Source of the DNA: Nocardia suismassiliense
GTDB lineage: Bacteria > Actinomycetota > Actinomycetes > Mycobacteriales > Mycobacteriaceae
Direction of reading: 5' to 3'
Length of the DNA: 34,682 bases
Assembly: GCF_900269665.1 (NCBI RefSeq)
Contig: NZ_LT985361.1
Location: 8,086,690 to 8,121,371 of the forward strand
Shown: positions 24,703 through 33,500 of the stretch, in pieces
Layout: each line of letters opens with the position of its first letter
How positions within the stretch are numbered: position 1 is the first letter of the stretch
The notes under the pieces: model-generated
The model's input: only the letters and a program-made list of their open reading frames with translations
Told to the model about the DNA's origin: nothing
The model's database searches: none
Translations under genes and position numbers: made by a program

Positions 24703-25971
24703 CTATTCGGCCTGAGCCAGGTCGCGGCGCACCAGGCCGTCGGTATCGATGGTGACCTGATCGCCGGTGTGGAACCAGGTGCCGGTGAAGCGGGCCGCGG
24801 TGGTGGTCGGGTCGTTCCAGTAGCGCGGGCAGACGTTCGGGCCGCGGCACAGCAGTTCGCCATGGCCGGCCTGCGCCTGCGGGCCCCACAGCGCCAGTTC
24901 GGTACCGCCGAACGGGAATCCGAGCACGGTGTCGGCGTCGGTGGCCGACTCCGCCGCGTCGTCGACGGCCAGGCCGATACCGCTGGTCTCGGTGGCGCCC
25001 CAGATCGACCACTGCCGGGCGACCGGGAACATCTCGCGCAGTTCCACGGCCAGATCGGCTGGGGTGGCGGGTGTCACGGCCCGCTCGCCCCGATGGCCCG
25101 CCTTGCTGATCCTGGCGATGCCCTCGGTGTGCATGCCGTCCGCGCGCAACGCGGCGAGCTCGGGCAGCAGACCGGCGAAGATCCGCGGCGTCGCCGACAC
25201 CATGTCGATGCGTTCGGCCACAATGGCTTCCGCGAGCCCGCGGGTGTCGCGCGCCAGCACCACGGTGCCACCGACCGCGAAGGTCGGTAAGAGTTGGTCC
25301 ACGCAGCCGCTGGCATGGGCGAGCGGCAGCAGCACCAGGTTGCGCAGGCCGTCGGTCGGCAGGTCGAGCGCGGCGACCACCGAACGTATTGCCGACAGCA
25401 GGTTTTCGTTGGTCAGCTCCACCCCCTTGGGCGCGGTGGTGGCGCAGCGTGGGGTGCCGCTGGTGTAGCTGAGCAGCGCCAGATCTCCCAGGGCCGCACC
25501 GTCATCGATGAACGCGGCGCCGTCGGGCAGTTCCGCGCCGCGCGCGATCTCGCGGCCGAGCACGAAATCCGCACTGCTGTCGGCGATCACCCGCTCGGCC
25601 ACCGCGTCAGGCAAGCCGTCGTGCACCAGCACCGGTACCGCGCCGCTGAGCAGCGCGCCGAGGAACGCCTGCACCCAGCGCACGCCCGCGGGCATGTGCA
25701 CCGCGACCCGGTCGCCGTAACCGATGCCGTGCTCCTGCAGCCCGCCCGCGATGCGCGAGGCGGAGTGCCACAGCTCCCGGTAGGTGAGCCGCGGGCCACC
25801 CACCTCGACCACGGCCTCGCGCGTGGAGAACGCGTGCACTTGCAGGTCGAGTAGCTCGGTGAGCGCCGGGGTCAGGTTGCCGTAGCGCAGCACCCCGTCG
25901 GCGCCGCGCGCCAGCGGGGCATCACGGGCATGCGGATGGGTCAGGGGGTATTCGACGAGCAACTGCGACAT
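24703..25971 (-). CDS. AMP-forming acyl-CoA synthetase/ligase lacking the C-terminal domain
   Basis: A 422-residue member of the ANL (AMP-binding) superfamily. N-domain motifs are present: the P-loop region at 168-184, GATETSG (A5 core) and TGTWFHTGDQV (A7 core). The P-loop reads SYTSGTPRCATTAPKG, with a Cys-containing stretch in place of the usual TSGTTGRPKG. The protein stops about where the hinge (A8, GRxKD) begins, so the 100-120-residue C-terminal domain with the catalytic Lys is absent, and the next gene begins 7 bp beyond. It could still adenylate poorly or be a regulatory remnant. The ATG has GGAGG just upstream. The frame is continuous, so this is not a visible frameshift. Confidence 0.82.
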   Translation of the reverse strand: MSQLLVEYPLTHPHARDAPLARGADGVLRYGNLTPALTELLDLQVHAFSTREAVVEVGGPRLTYRELWHSASRIAGGLQEHGIGYGDRVAVHMPAGVRWVQAFLGALLSGAVPVLVHDGLPDAVAERVIADSSADFVLGREIARGAELPDGAAFIDDGAALGDLALLSYTSGTPRCATTAPKGVELTNENLLSAIRSVVAALDLPTDGLRNLVLLPLAHASGCVDQLLPTFAVGGTVVLARDTRGLAEAIVAERIDMVSATPRIFAGLLPELAALRADGMHTEGIARISKAGHRGERAVTPATPADLAVELREMFPVARQWSIWGATETSGIGLAVDDAAESATDADTVLGFPFGGTELALWGPQAQAGHGELLCRGPNVCPRYWNDPTTTAARFTGTWFHTGDQVTIDTDGLVRRDLAQAE

Positions 25972-26007
25972 CCGTCCTCCGCGCGCCTCGAGTCAGCAGG
26001 CACTGCG

Positions 26008-26013
26008 ACTATA
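26008..26013 (-). promoter_or_regulatory. Candidate -10 element for the ligase gene
   Basis: On the minus strand TATAGT lies 37 bp before the ligase ATG, overlapping a TGAC-N4-GTCA inverted repeat. A matching -35 box is not evident. The 92-bp gap separates this gene from the hydratase gene upstream. Confidence 0.35.
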
Positions 26014-26063
26014 TGACGAGAGTCACATTTTCGCGGGCAGAGGCGATGAACGTGTCCTAGCTG

Positions 26064-26858
26064 TCACCGCCCCGTGTAGGTGGCCTTGCCCGGCCCGACC
26101 TCGAGGAAGCTGCGCACCGCGCCTTGCAGATCGGCGGTGTCGAACAGCGCGCCGGACACCTCCGGTGTCACCGAATCCGCATGGGCGACACCGCCGGAAC
26201 GCCACGCCTCGATGATCTTCTTGGTCGCGGCGTGCGCCCTCGTCGGTCCATGCGCGAGCCGGTGCGTCAATTCCCTTGCGGCCGTGTCGACGTCGTCGTG
26301 CACGGCGTTCACCACGCCCCACTCCGCCATGGTCGCCGCGTCGTACAGGTCGCCGGTCATCACGAACTCGCGCGCCCGGCCCGAGCCCGCCCGTTCGGCC
26401 AGCCGCTGCGGGCCACCCATCGACGGCGTCAGGCCGACCACGGTCTCCACCAGACCGAACTTCGCCTTCGGCGCGGCCAGGATGATGTCGCAGGCCAGCG
26501 CGATCTCGAAGGCGGCGGTCAGCGTCAGCCCGTGCGCGGCGAACACCACCGGGCACGGCAGCGCCTCCACCGGATGGATGATCTGCGCGAACAGGGTCCG
26601 CCAGAGTTCGGCGCCCTGGTCCACCGACAGGCCGTCGAAGACGTGCACGTCGACGCCGCCGGAGACCAGCTTGCCCTCGGCGCGCAGCAGCAGCGCGCGC
26701 GGCGGGTTCGCCGACAGCTCGGCGAAGTCCTCGATCAGGGCGTCGAGCATCGCCCGGTCGAAGAGGTTCAGCGGCGGATTGGCGAGCGTCAGGGTCGCTA
26801 CCTCGGCGCCGCCGTCGGTGATTTCGCGTTCCAGGCGAGTGGCCTTCTGATCGGTCAT
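26064..26858 (-). CDS. Enoyl-CoA hydratase/isomerase family protein (crotonase fold)
   Basis: A 264-residue crotonase-fold protein. Both catalytic glutamates expected from enoyl-CoA hydratase are present: E118 in AAFEIALACD and E138 in FGLVETVVGLTP. The MGGPQRL helix follows. The oxyanion-loop glycines (usually GGG before C/E) are replaced by TAA (114-116), so substrate positioning may differ. The ATG at 26858 has no clear ribosome-binding site and lies 38 bp from the divergent GST-like gene. It may act with the ligase gene downstream in acyl-CoA metabolism; the specific pathway is not evident. Confidence 0.87.
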   Translation of the reverse strand: MTDQKATRLEREITDGGAEVATLTLANPPLNLFDRAMLDALIEDFAELSANPPRALLLRAEGKLVSGGVDVHVFDGLSVDQGAELWRTLFAQIIHPVEALPCPVVFAAHGLTLTAAFEIALACDIILAAPKAKFGLVETVVGLTPSMGGPQRLAERAGSGRAREFVMTGDLYDAATMAEWGVVNAVHDDVDTAARELTHRLAHGPTRAHAATKKIIEAWRSGGVAHADSVTPEVSGALFDTADLQGAVRSFLEVGPGKATYTGR

Positions 26859-26896
26859 TCGGTCAGCGTAAGACCTTCGTCTGCCAGACTGTCGAG

Positions 26897-27919
26897 GTGA
26901 CCAAGTCGGCGGAAAGCGGCTCCTACGTCGAGCCCGGCGAGTTCAAGCGGGACACGAACTACATCACCACCCGGATCACGGCCGACGGTCGCGACGGTTA
27001 CCCCGTCGAACCGGGACGCTACCGACTGATCGCGGCGCGGGCCTGCCCGTGGGCCAACCGCACGCTCATCGTGCGTCGTCTGCTCGGCCTGGAAAGCGTG
27101 CTCTCACTGGGGTTGTGCGGGCCGACGCACGACAAGCTCAGCTGGACCTTCGATCTCGATCCCGGCGGCGTCGACCCGGTGCTCGGCATCCCCCGACTAC
27201 GCGACGCGTATCTGGCCCGGTTCCCCGACTACCCGCGCGGCATCACGGTGCCCGCAGTGGTGGACGTGCCGACCGGGCAGGTGGTGACCAACGACTACCC
27301 GCAGATCACCCTCGATTTCTCGACCGAATGGGCCGAGTTCCATCGGCCCGGCGCGCCGCAGCTGTACCCCGAAGCGCTGCGCGCCGAGATCGACGAGGTG
27401 AACCAGGCGGTGTTCCGTGACGTCAACAACGGCGTCTACCGCTGCGGTTTCGCCGGATCGCAGGACGCCTACGAGGCCGCCTACGACCGCCTCTTCGCCC
27501 GGCTGGACTGGCTCTCCGAACGCCTTGCGAGACAACGCTATCTGGTCGGCGACACGATCACCGAGGCCGATGTGCGACTGTTCACCACGCTGGCCAGGTT
27601 CGACCCGGTCTATCACGGCCATTTCAAGTGCAACCGCTCGAAACTGAGCGAGCTGCCGGTGCTGTGGGCGTACGCGCGTGACCTCTACCAAACCCCCGGC
27701 TTCGGCGACACCACCGACTTCGCGCAGATCAAGCAGCACTACTACGTGGTGCACCGGGACATCAATCCGACCGGCATCGTGCCGAAGGGACCGGACCTGG
27801 CGAACTGGCTGACCCCGCACGGCCGGGAGGCGTTGGGCGGCAACCCGTTCGGTGACGGCACACCGCCGCCCCCGCCGCCGTTGGCCGAGCGGGTGCCCGC
27901 GCTGCACCAGCCGGACTGA
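26897..27919 (+). CDS. Xi-class glutathionyl-hydroquinone reductase-like protein
   Basis: A 340-residue protein of the GS-hydroquinone reductase (Xi-class GST) family: catalytic C50 in ARACPWANR, the GEFKRD opening, SWTFDLDPGG, the TVPAVVDVPTG strand, and a C-terminal all-helical GST domain with YLVGDTITEADVRLFTTL. Family members reductively remove a thiol from hydroquinone conjugates. Nocardiae make mycothiol rather than glutathione, so the natural thiol is probably mycothiol, which is an inference. The start is GTG 26897 with no good Shine-Dalgarno, so a leaderless transcript is possible. A short proline run (PPPPPP) lies near the C-terminus. Confidence 0.9.
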   Translation: MTKSAESGSYVEPGEFKRDTNYITTRITADGRDGYPVEPGRYRLIAARACPWANRTLIVRRLLGLESVLSLGLCGPTHDKLSWTFDLDPGGVDPVLGIPRLRDAYLARFPDYPRGITVPAVVDVPTGQVVTNDYPQITLDFSTEWAEFHRPGAPQLYPEALRAEIDEVNQAVFRDVNNGVYRCGFAGSQDAYEAAYDRLFARLDWLSERLARQRYLVGDTITEADVRLFTTLARFDPVYHGHFKCNRSKLSELPVLWAYARDLYQTPGFGDTTDFAQIKQHYYVVHRDINPTGIVPKGPDLANWLTPHGREALGGNPFGDGTPPPPPPLAERVPALHQPD

Positions 27920-27945
27920 TGGAACCGGCGAGGCTGGGTACATCG

Positions 27946-27974
27946 TTGTCATGACGAGCTGGTCGGCGTAGGTG
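27946..27974 (+). promoter_or_regulatory. Candidate sigma70-type promoter
   Basis: TTGTCA (27946-27951), a 17-bp spacer and TAGGTG (27969-27974) lie 43 bp before the EcsC-like gene. The -35 is good, the -10 poor. It would drive the four-gene membrane cluster. Confidence 0.3.
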
Positions 27975-28017
27975 CCATAGAGTTCAACCAGCAGACCGGA
28001 AGAGGAGGGTGCCGCCG

Positions 28018-28749
28018 ATGTTCAAAGGCGCGTTCGAGAAGACGGTGGTCCAGCTACTCGATTCAGGGTCGCGTATGCAGGCGCCCGCGGTCGCCAAGTA
28101 TGTCGACCGGATCCGGCGCTCCCACCCGTCGGAAAGCCCAGCACAGATCATCGAGCGCCTGGAGAACCAGTACCTGCTCGCGGTGACCGGGAGCGGTGGC
28201 GCCGTCGGCGCGGCGGCAGCGGTGCCCGGTGTCGGCACGGTCGCGGCGGTCGCGGCGGTCAGCGCGGAGACCACGTTCTTCATGGAGGCCTCGGCCGTGT
28301 TCACCCTCGCGGTGGCGGCCGTGCACGGCATCTCGCCGGCGGACAAGGAGCAGCGCCGGGCGCTGGTGCTCGCCGTCGTGCTCGGCGAGGGCGGCATGGA
28401 TATCGTGCAGAAGACCGTCGGCACGTCGGCGAAGAACTGGGGCACGGTGTTCGCCAACCGGATTCCCGGCCTGTCGTCGATGAACGATTCGCTGCTCAAG
28501 CGGTTCATCGTGCGCTTCCTCACCCGCCGCGCCGCGTTGATGGCGGGCAAGGTGGTGCCCGCGGGCATCGGCGCGGTGATCGGCGGCGTCGGCAACCGGG
28601 CGATGGGCAAGACCACGATCAAGAACGCGCGCCAGGCCTTCGGGCCGCCGCCGGTGGTCTGGCCGGCCGACCGGCACCTCATCGTGGACGCCGATCCGCT
28701 CACCGCGATCGACCCGTCGCAGCCGCAACCGCCGACCAAGCCGCAGTGA
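28018..28749 (+). CDS. EcsC-like protein of unknown function
   Basis: A 243-residue protein with long Gly/Ala-rich hydrophobic segments (about 55-105) and a second Gly/Ala helix (MAGKVVPAGIGAVIGGVGNRAM, about 175-198). Both resemble the helical EcsC domain found near ABC transporters. The C-terminus is Pro-rich. ATG 28018 is chosen because GAGGAGG lies 10 bp upstream. Its stop overlaps the start of an ABC ATPase by 4 bp, so it is probably translated with the ABC genes and may influence transporter activity or assembly. The EcsC assignment rests on pattern, not on a defined motif. Confidence 0.7.
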   Translation: MFKGAFEKTVVQLLDSGSRMQAPAVAKYVDRIRRSHPSESPAQIIERLENQYLLAVTGSGGAVGAAAAVPGVGTVAAVAAVSAETTFFMEASAVFTLAVAAVHGISPADKEQRRALVLAVVLGEGGMDIVQKTVGTSAKNWGTVFANRIPGLSSMNDSLLKRFIVRFLTRRAALMAGKVVPAGIGAVIGGVGNRAMGKTTIKNARQAFGPPPVVWPADRHLIVDADPLTAIDPSQPQPPTKPQ

Positions 28750-29753
28750 CCGGGGTGGCACCGCTCGCCTTCTCCGTGCGCGCCATGACCAAGCGTTACG
28801 GTCTGGCCTCCGCCGTCGAGAACGTGAGTTTCACCGTCGCGTCCGGCACCACCGCCGCCCTCGTCGGGCCGCCTGGTGCGGGCAAGACCACCATCGCGCG
28901 GACTCTGCTCGGACTGCTCGAACCCACCTCGGGCACCGCGGCGGTCGGCGGGCCGGGGACCAATCGGCCCCGCGGCGACGCGGACCGTGCCGCCGTCAGC
29001 TCGGCTCTGGTCGTCGGCGGGGTGCTCGCACCGCGCGGACTGCACCCTGGGCGGACCGCGCGCGACCACCTCCGGGTGTACGCGGCGGCGGTCGGCGTAC
29101 CGGACGGACGGGTCGAGGAAGTGCTCGAGCTCGTCGGGCTCGGTGATGTGGCCCGCTCGAAGGCCGGTGCGCTGTCGGCCGGTCAGCAAACACGGCTGGC
29201 CCTGGCGACCGCGGTGCTCGGCGACCCGCCGCTGCTGGTGCTCGACGAGCCGATGGACGGCCTCGACACCGCTGAACGTGGCTGGCTGCAAGACTTTCTG
29301 CGCAGGCACGCCAAACGCGGCGGTAGCGCACTGGTGACCAGTGCGAGCCTCGCCGCGGTGCTGCCGGGTGCGGACAACGTCATCGTGCTGAACAACGGTG
29401 CGGTGGTCTATCAGGGCAGTCCGGCGCGACTGCGCCGCGGGCACCCCGATCGGCTCGTCGTCGCGGCCTCGACCCCGATCGCCCTGGCGACCGTGCTGGC
29501 CGCGCGTGGTTTCACGGATGCCGTGATCCGGCCGGACGGGCGGCTCGCCGTGGCCGAGGCGACCGAGGCCGACATCAGGGATGCGGCGACAGCCGCGCAG
29601 GTGCGGTTGGACAGCATCATCCCCGATCTGATCCATCCCGATCGGGTGCTGGCCTCGCTGACCAAACCGCAAGCGCCGGCGATCTCGCCCTACCCGGGCC
29701 TGTCCGGGACCGCTCATCATCCGACGCCGATGCCCTACGGAATTCCTCGATGA
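28746..29753 (+). CDS. ABC transporter ATP-binding protein
   Basis: A 335-residue ATPase of the ABC-2/drug-exporter (CcmA) type. Walker A GPPGAGKT (41-48), signature LSAGQ (143-147) and Walker B LLVLDE (163-168) with the catalytic Glu are present. The H-loop position, usually VSSH, reads VTSAS with no His, which may slow hydrolysis. After the nucleotide-binding domain is a C-terminal extension of about 100 residues ending in a Pro-rich tail. The GTG overlaps the upstream stop and its own stop overlaps the permease ATG by 4 bp (ATGA), so the two proteins should be made together as an exporter. Substrate unknown. Confidence 0.92.
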   Translation: MTGVAPLAFSVRAMTKRYGLASAVENVSFTVASGTTAALVGPPGAGKTTIARTLLGLLEPTSGTAAVGGPGTNRPRGDADRAAVSSALVVGGVLAPRGLHPGRTARDHLRVYAAAVGVPDGRVEEVLELVGLGDVARSKAGALSAGQQTRLALATAVLGDPPLLVLDEPMDGLDTAERGWLQDFLRRHAKRGGSALVTSASLAAVLPGADNVIVLNNGAVVYQGSPARLRRGHPDRLVVAASTPIALATVLAARGFTDAVIRPDGRLAVAEATEADIRDAATAAQVRLDSIIPDLIHPDRVLASLTKPQAPAISPYPGLSGTAHHPTPMPYGIPR

Positions 29754-30532
29754 TCACGATTCTGCCGCCGGAGCTCGTGCCCTCCGTCAACTCCGAGGTG
29801 CGCAAGGTCGCCACGCTGCCGGCGAATCGGCTGCTCGTCTGGGTGCCGCTGGTGGTCGCGCTGCTCGCGAGCATGGCCAGTGCGCTCATGGCGGGCAAAG
29901 CCGATCCCAAGAGCGAACCCATCACCGGCACCGCGACCCTGGGCCTGTACATCGGCCTCGCGGTGGTGGTCGTGGCGGCAGCGGTGTTCGGTGCGACCAG
30001 TACCGGCGCCGAGTACGGGCACCACACCATGCCGATCACCGCGCTGTTCACCGGGGACCGCGACCGGCTCGCCGCGGCGAAACTGCTGGTCACCGGCGTG
30101 TTCGCGCTGGCGGTCGCGGTGGCGGTGGAGCTGGTCTCGGTGCTGACGCTCGCGGCTTTCGGCCGCGGCAAATTCGACTTCGACCTGGATCTGGCGGCCG
30201 TGCTCGGCGGCGGTCTGCTCGCCGCGGTCTGCTGGTCGCTGATCGGCGCAGGCCTCGGGTTCCTGCTGCGGTCGTCGTCGACCGCGATCGGCGTCATGCT
30301 CGGCTGGCTCGTCGTCGCCGAGCCGCTGCTCTGGCTGATCGCCAACGGCGTCGGGGCCACCGGCTTCGTCACCCTGTTCCCCGGCTCCGCCACCATCAGC
30401 ACCATCGCCGTCGGGTCCTATCCCGACAGCGACTTCCTCGCGCCGACACCCGCCGCCATCGTGGTGCTGCTGCTGTGGACCATCGGGATCGGCGGCGCGG
30501 GCTGGTGGAACCTGCGACGCCTGGACCTGTGA
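29750..30532 (+). CDS. ABC-2-type transporter permease
   Basis: A 260-residue integral membrane protein with six predicted helices (about 28-48, 64-84, 109-134, 149-171, 178-200, 234-254) and the usual pair of long loops of ABC-2 permeases. A short cytoplasmic start and an Arg-rich end (NLRRLDL) agree with the inside-out topology. It forms the membrane half of the transporter with the ATPase gene that overlaps it. No substrate hint is visible. Confidence 0.88.
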   Translation: MITILPPELVPSVNSEVRKVATLPANRLLVWVPLVVALLASMASALMAGKADPKSEPITGTATLGLYIGLAVVVVAAAVFGATSTGAEYGHHTMPITALFTGDRDRLAAAKLLVTGVFALAVAVAVELVSVLTLAAFGRGKFDFDLDLAAVLGGGLLAAVCWSLIGAGLGFLLRSSSTAIGVMLGWLVVAEPLLWLIANGVGATGFVTLFPGSATISTIAVGSYPDSDFLAPTPAAIVVLLLWTIGIGGAGWWNLRRLDL

Positions 30533-30588
30533 ACCGGGGCGGCTGACGCACGGGAACAACGACGTGTCGGTGCGCGTCATTACCGTGG

Positions 30589-33500
30589 ATGGTTATGGGC
30601 GGGGTAGTCGAAGCGGGCGAAGACACCGGGTCAGCTGAGCGCGACCCGGGCGGTCCCGGCTGGATTCGCCGGCTGTGGGGCGAGAGCCGGACGCACCGCG
30701 GCACGCTCGCCGGCCTAGGCGCGGCCGTGCTGGCGGGTGCCGGGGTGGAGATCGCCGGGCCGCTGCTGACCAAACGCGCCATCGACGCGGCGGGGACCGG
30801 CCAGACCGCCGTGATCGGAGTCGTCGCCGGGCTGCTGGTGTTGCTCGCGGTGGGGCGGTTCGCGGCCGGATTCGGCCGGCGGTTGCTCGCGGGCAAGCTG
30901 TCGCTGGACGTGCAGCATTCGCTGCGGGTGGACCTGCTCGGGTCGCTGCAACGGCTGGACGGGGTCGGCCAGGACGCGATCCGGACCGGTCAGGTGGTGT
31001 CGCGGTCGATCACCGATCTGCAACTGGTACAGGGACTGCTGGCGATGGTGCCGCTGGCGAGCATGGCGGTGGTGCAATTCGTGCTCGCCGCGGTGGTGAT
31101 GCTGTGGCTGTCGCCGCCGCTCGCGGTACTCGCGCTGCTGATCGTGCCCGCGATCGCGCTGGTGGTCTACCGGCTCCGGCCCCGGCTCTACGCGGCCACC
31201 TGGTCCGCGCAGCAGCGTGCCGCCGATGTCGCCCAGCATGTCGAGGAGACCGTCACCGGGGTCCGGGTGGTGAAGGGGTTCGGGCAGGAAGCCCGGATGG
31301 TGGACGTGCTCGAAAAGCACAGTCGCACCCTGTATGCCGAGCGGATGCGTGCGGCGGCGGTGAACTCGCGCTTCGCGCCGACGGTGACCGCCATTCCGCA
31401 ACTCGGCATGGTCGGCGTCATCGTGGTCGGCGGGCTGCTCGCGCTGCACGGGACGATCGGGATCGGCACGTTCGTCGCCTTCGCCGCGTACGTCGCGACG
31501 ATGAGCGGTACCGCGCGCATCATGTCGGGGGCACTGGTCCTCGCGCAATTGACCCGCGCCGCCGCCGAGCGCGTGTACCAGGTGATCGACACCGCGCCGG
31601 TGATCACCGATCCTCCCGAGCCCACGCCGCTGCCCGCAGGCCCGCTCGGCATCGAGATCGACTCGCTGACTTTCGGATTCGAGCCGGATCAGCCGGTGCT
31701 GCGCGAACTCGACCTGACCGTGCGGCCCGGCGAGACGGTGGCGATCATCGGGCCCGCGGGCTCGGGAAAGACCACGCTCTCACTGCTGCTCCCCCGCTTC
31801 TACGCACCCGACGCGGGCCACATCCGTCTGTTCGGCGCCGAGCCGGAGCACCGCGTCGACCTCGCGGACCTGCGCGCCGCCGACCTGCGCAGCGCCATCG
31901 GCGTGGTGTTCGACGACCCGTTCCTGTTCTCCGACACCATCGCAGCCAATATCGCCATCGGCCGCCCGGAGGCCACCGACGCCGAGATCCGGGCGGCCGC
32001 GCAGGCCGCGGCCGCCGACGACTTCATCGGCGAACTGCCCGACGGCTACGACACGGTGGTCGGTGAACGCGGCCTGACCCTGTCCGGCGGGCAACGCCAA
32101 CGCATCGCGCTGGCCCGAGCCCTGCTGGCGCGGCCACGCATTCTCGTGCTGGACGACGCGACCTCCGCGGTGGATGCGATCACCGAGGCCGCGATCTTCG
32201 GCACGCTGCCCGATCAGGCCGGGCGCACCACGCTGATCCTGGCGCACCGCGAATCGACCCTCGCCCACGCCGATCGGGTCATCCGGCTGCCCGCACCGGT
32301 AAGCGCGCAGCTGACCGCACACAAAGCACCCGTGGCGATTCCGACTACCGCCGCCAACGGCAGCGCGGGCCACACCTTCGCCGCGGCCGCCGCCGATCTG
32401 ACGGAAACGCCTGAGCTACGCCAGGAAATCGCGCGCCTGCCACCCGCCGACGAGCAGCCGAAGCTGGACGACCAACGGCTGCGGCAGCCCGATCCCGGTT
32501 TCCGGCTGACCAGGCTGTTGCGCCCGGTCCGCGCGCTGGTGATCGCCGCGGTCGCCCTCCTGCTGCTCGACGCACTGGTCGGTGTCGCCTTCCCCCCGAT
32601 CGTGCGATTCGCGATCGATACCGGCGTCGGTGGCGGCAATTCCGGGGCACTCTGGCTCGCCGCCGGTCTCGGCATCGCCTTGGTCGCCGCGGGCTGGCTG
32701 GTCGGCGCGGCCAACACGCTGATCACCGCGCGGACCGGCGAACGGGTGCTCTACGGGCTGCGCATCCGCAGCTACGCGCACCTGCAACGGCTCGGGCTCG
32801 ACTACTACGAGCGCGAACTGTCCGGCCGGATCATGACGCGGATGACGACCGACCTGGACTCGTTGTCCACGTTCCTGCAGACCGGGCTGGCCACCTCGTT
32901 GATCGGCGGGCTGACCTTCGTCGGAATCGCGGTGGCGCTGTTGGTGATCGACGTATCGCTGGCCTTGGTCGTTATCGCCACGCTGCCGCCGCTGTTCGTG
33001 GCGACGGTGCTGTTCCGGCGCTTCGCGTCGACCGCGTACACCGTCTCGCGGGAGAACGTGTCCACCGTGAACGCCGACTTCCAGGAGAACGTCGCCGGCT
33101 TGCGCGCGGTCCAGGCCAACCGGCACGAGCCGGTCGCGGCCCGCCGCTTCGCTGAATACTCCGATCGGTATCGGCACAGCCGAATGCGCGCGCAGACCTC
33201 GATCGCGTTGTACTTCCCGTTCATCACCGCCTGGTCCGGGGTCTCGCTGGCCGCGGTGATCTTCGTCGGCGCCCGCGAGGTGGCGGCGGGTACCACGACG
33301 GCAGGCACCCTGGTCGCCTTCGTGCTGTATCTGGAACTGCTGTTCGCGCCGGTGCTCGCGCTGTCGCAGGTGTTCGACGGTTATCAGCAGGCGCGCGTCG
33401 GGCTGCGCCGGATCGGCGAGTTACTGCGCACGCCCTCGGCGATCGCGAGCGATCGAGCCGACGCGGTGCCGATCGAGCACGGGCTGCGCGGCGAGGTCGT

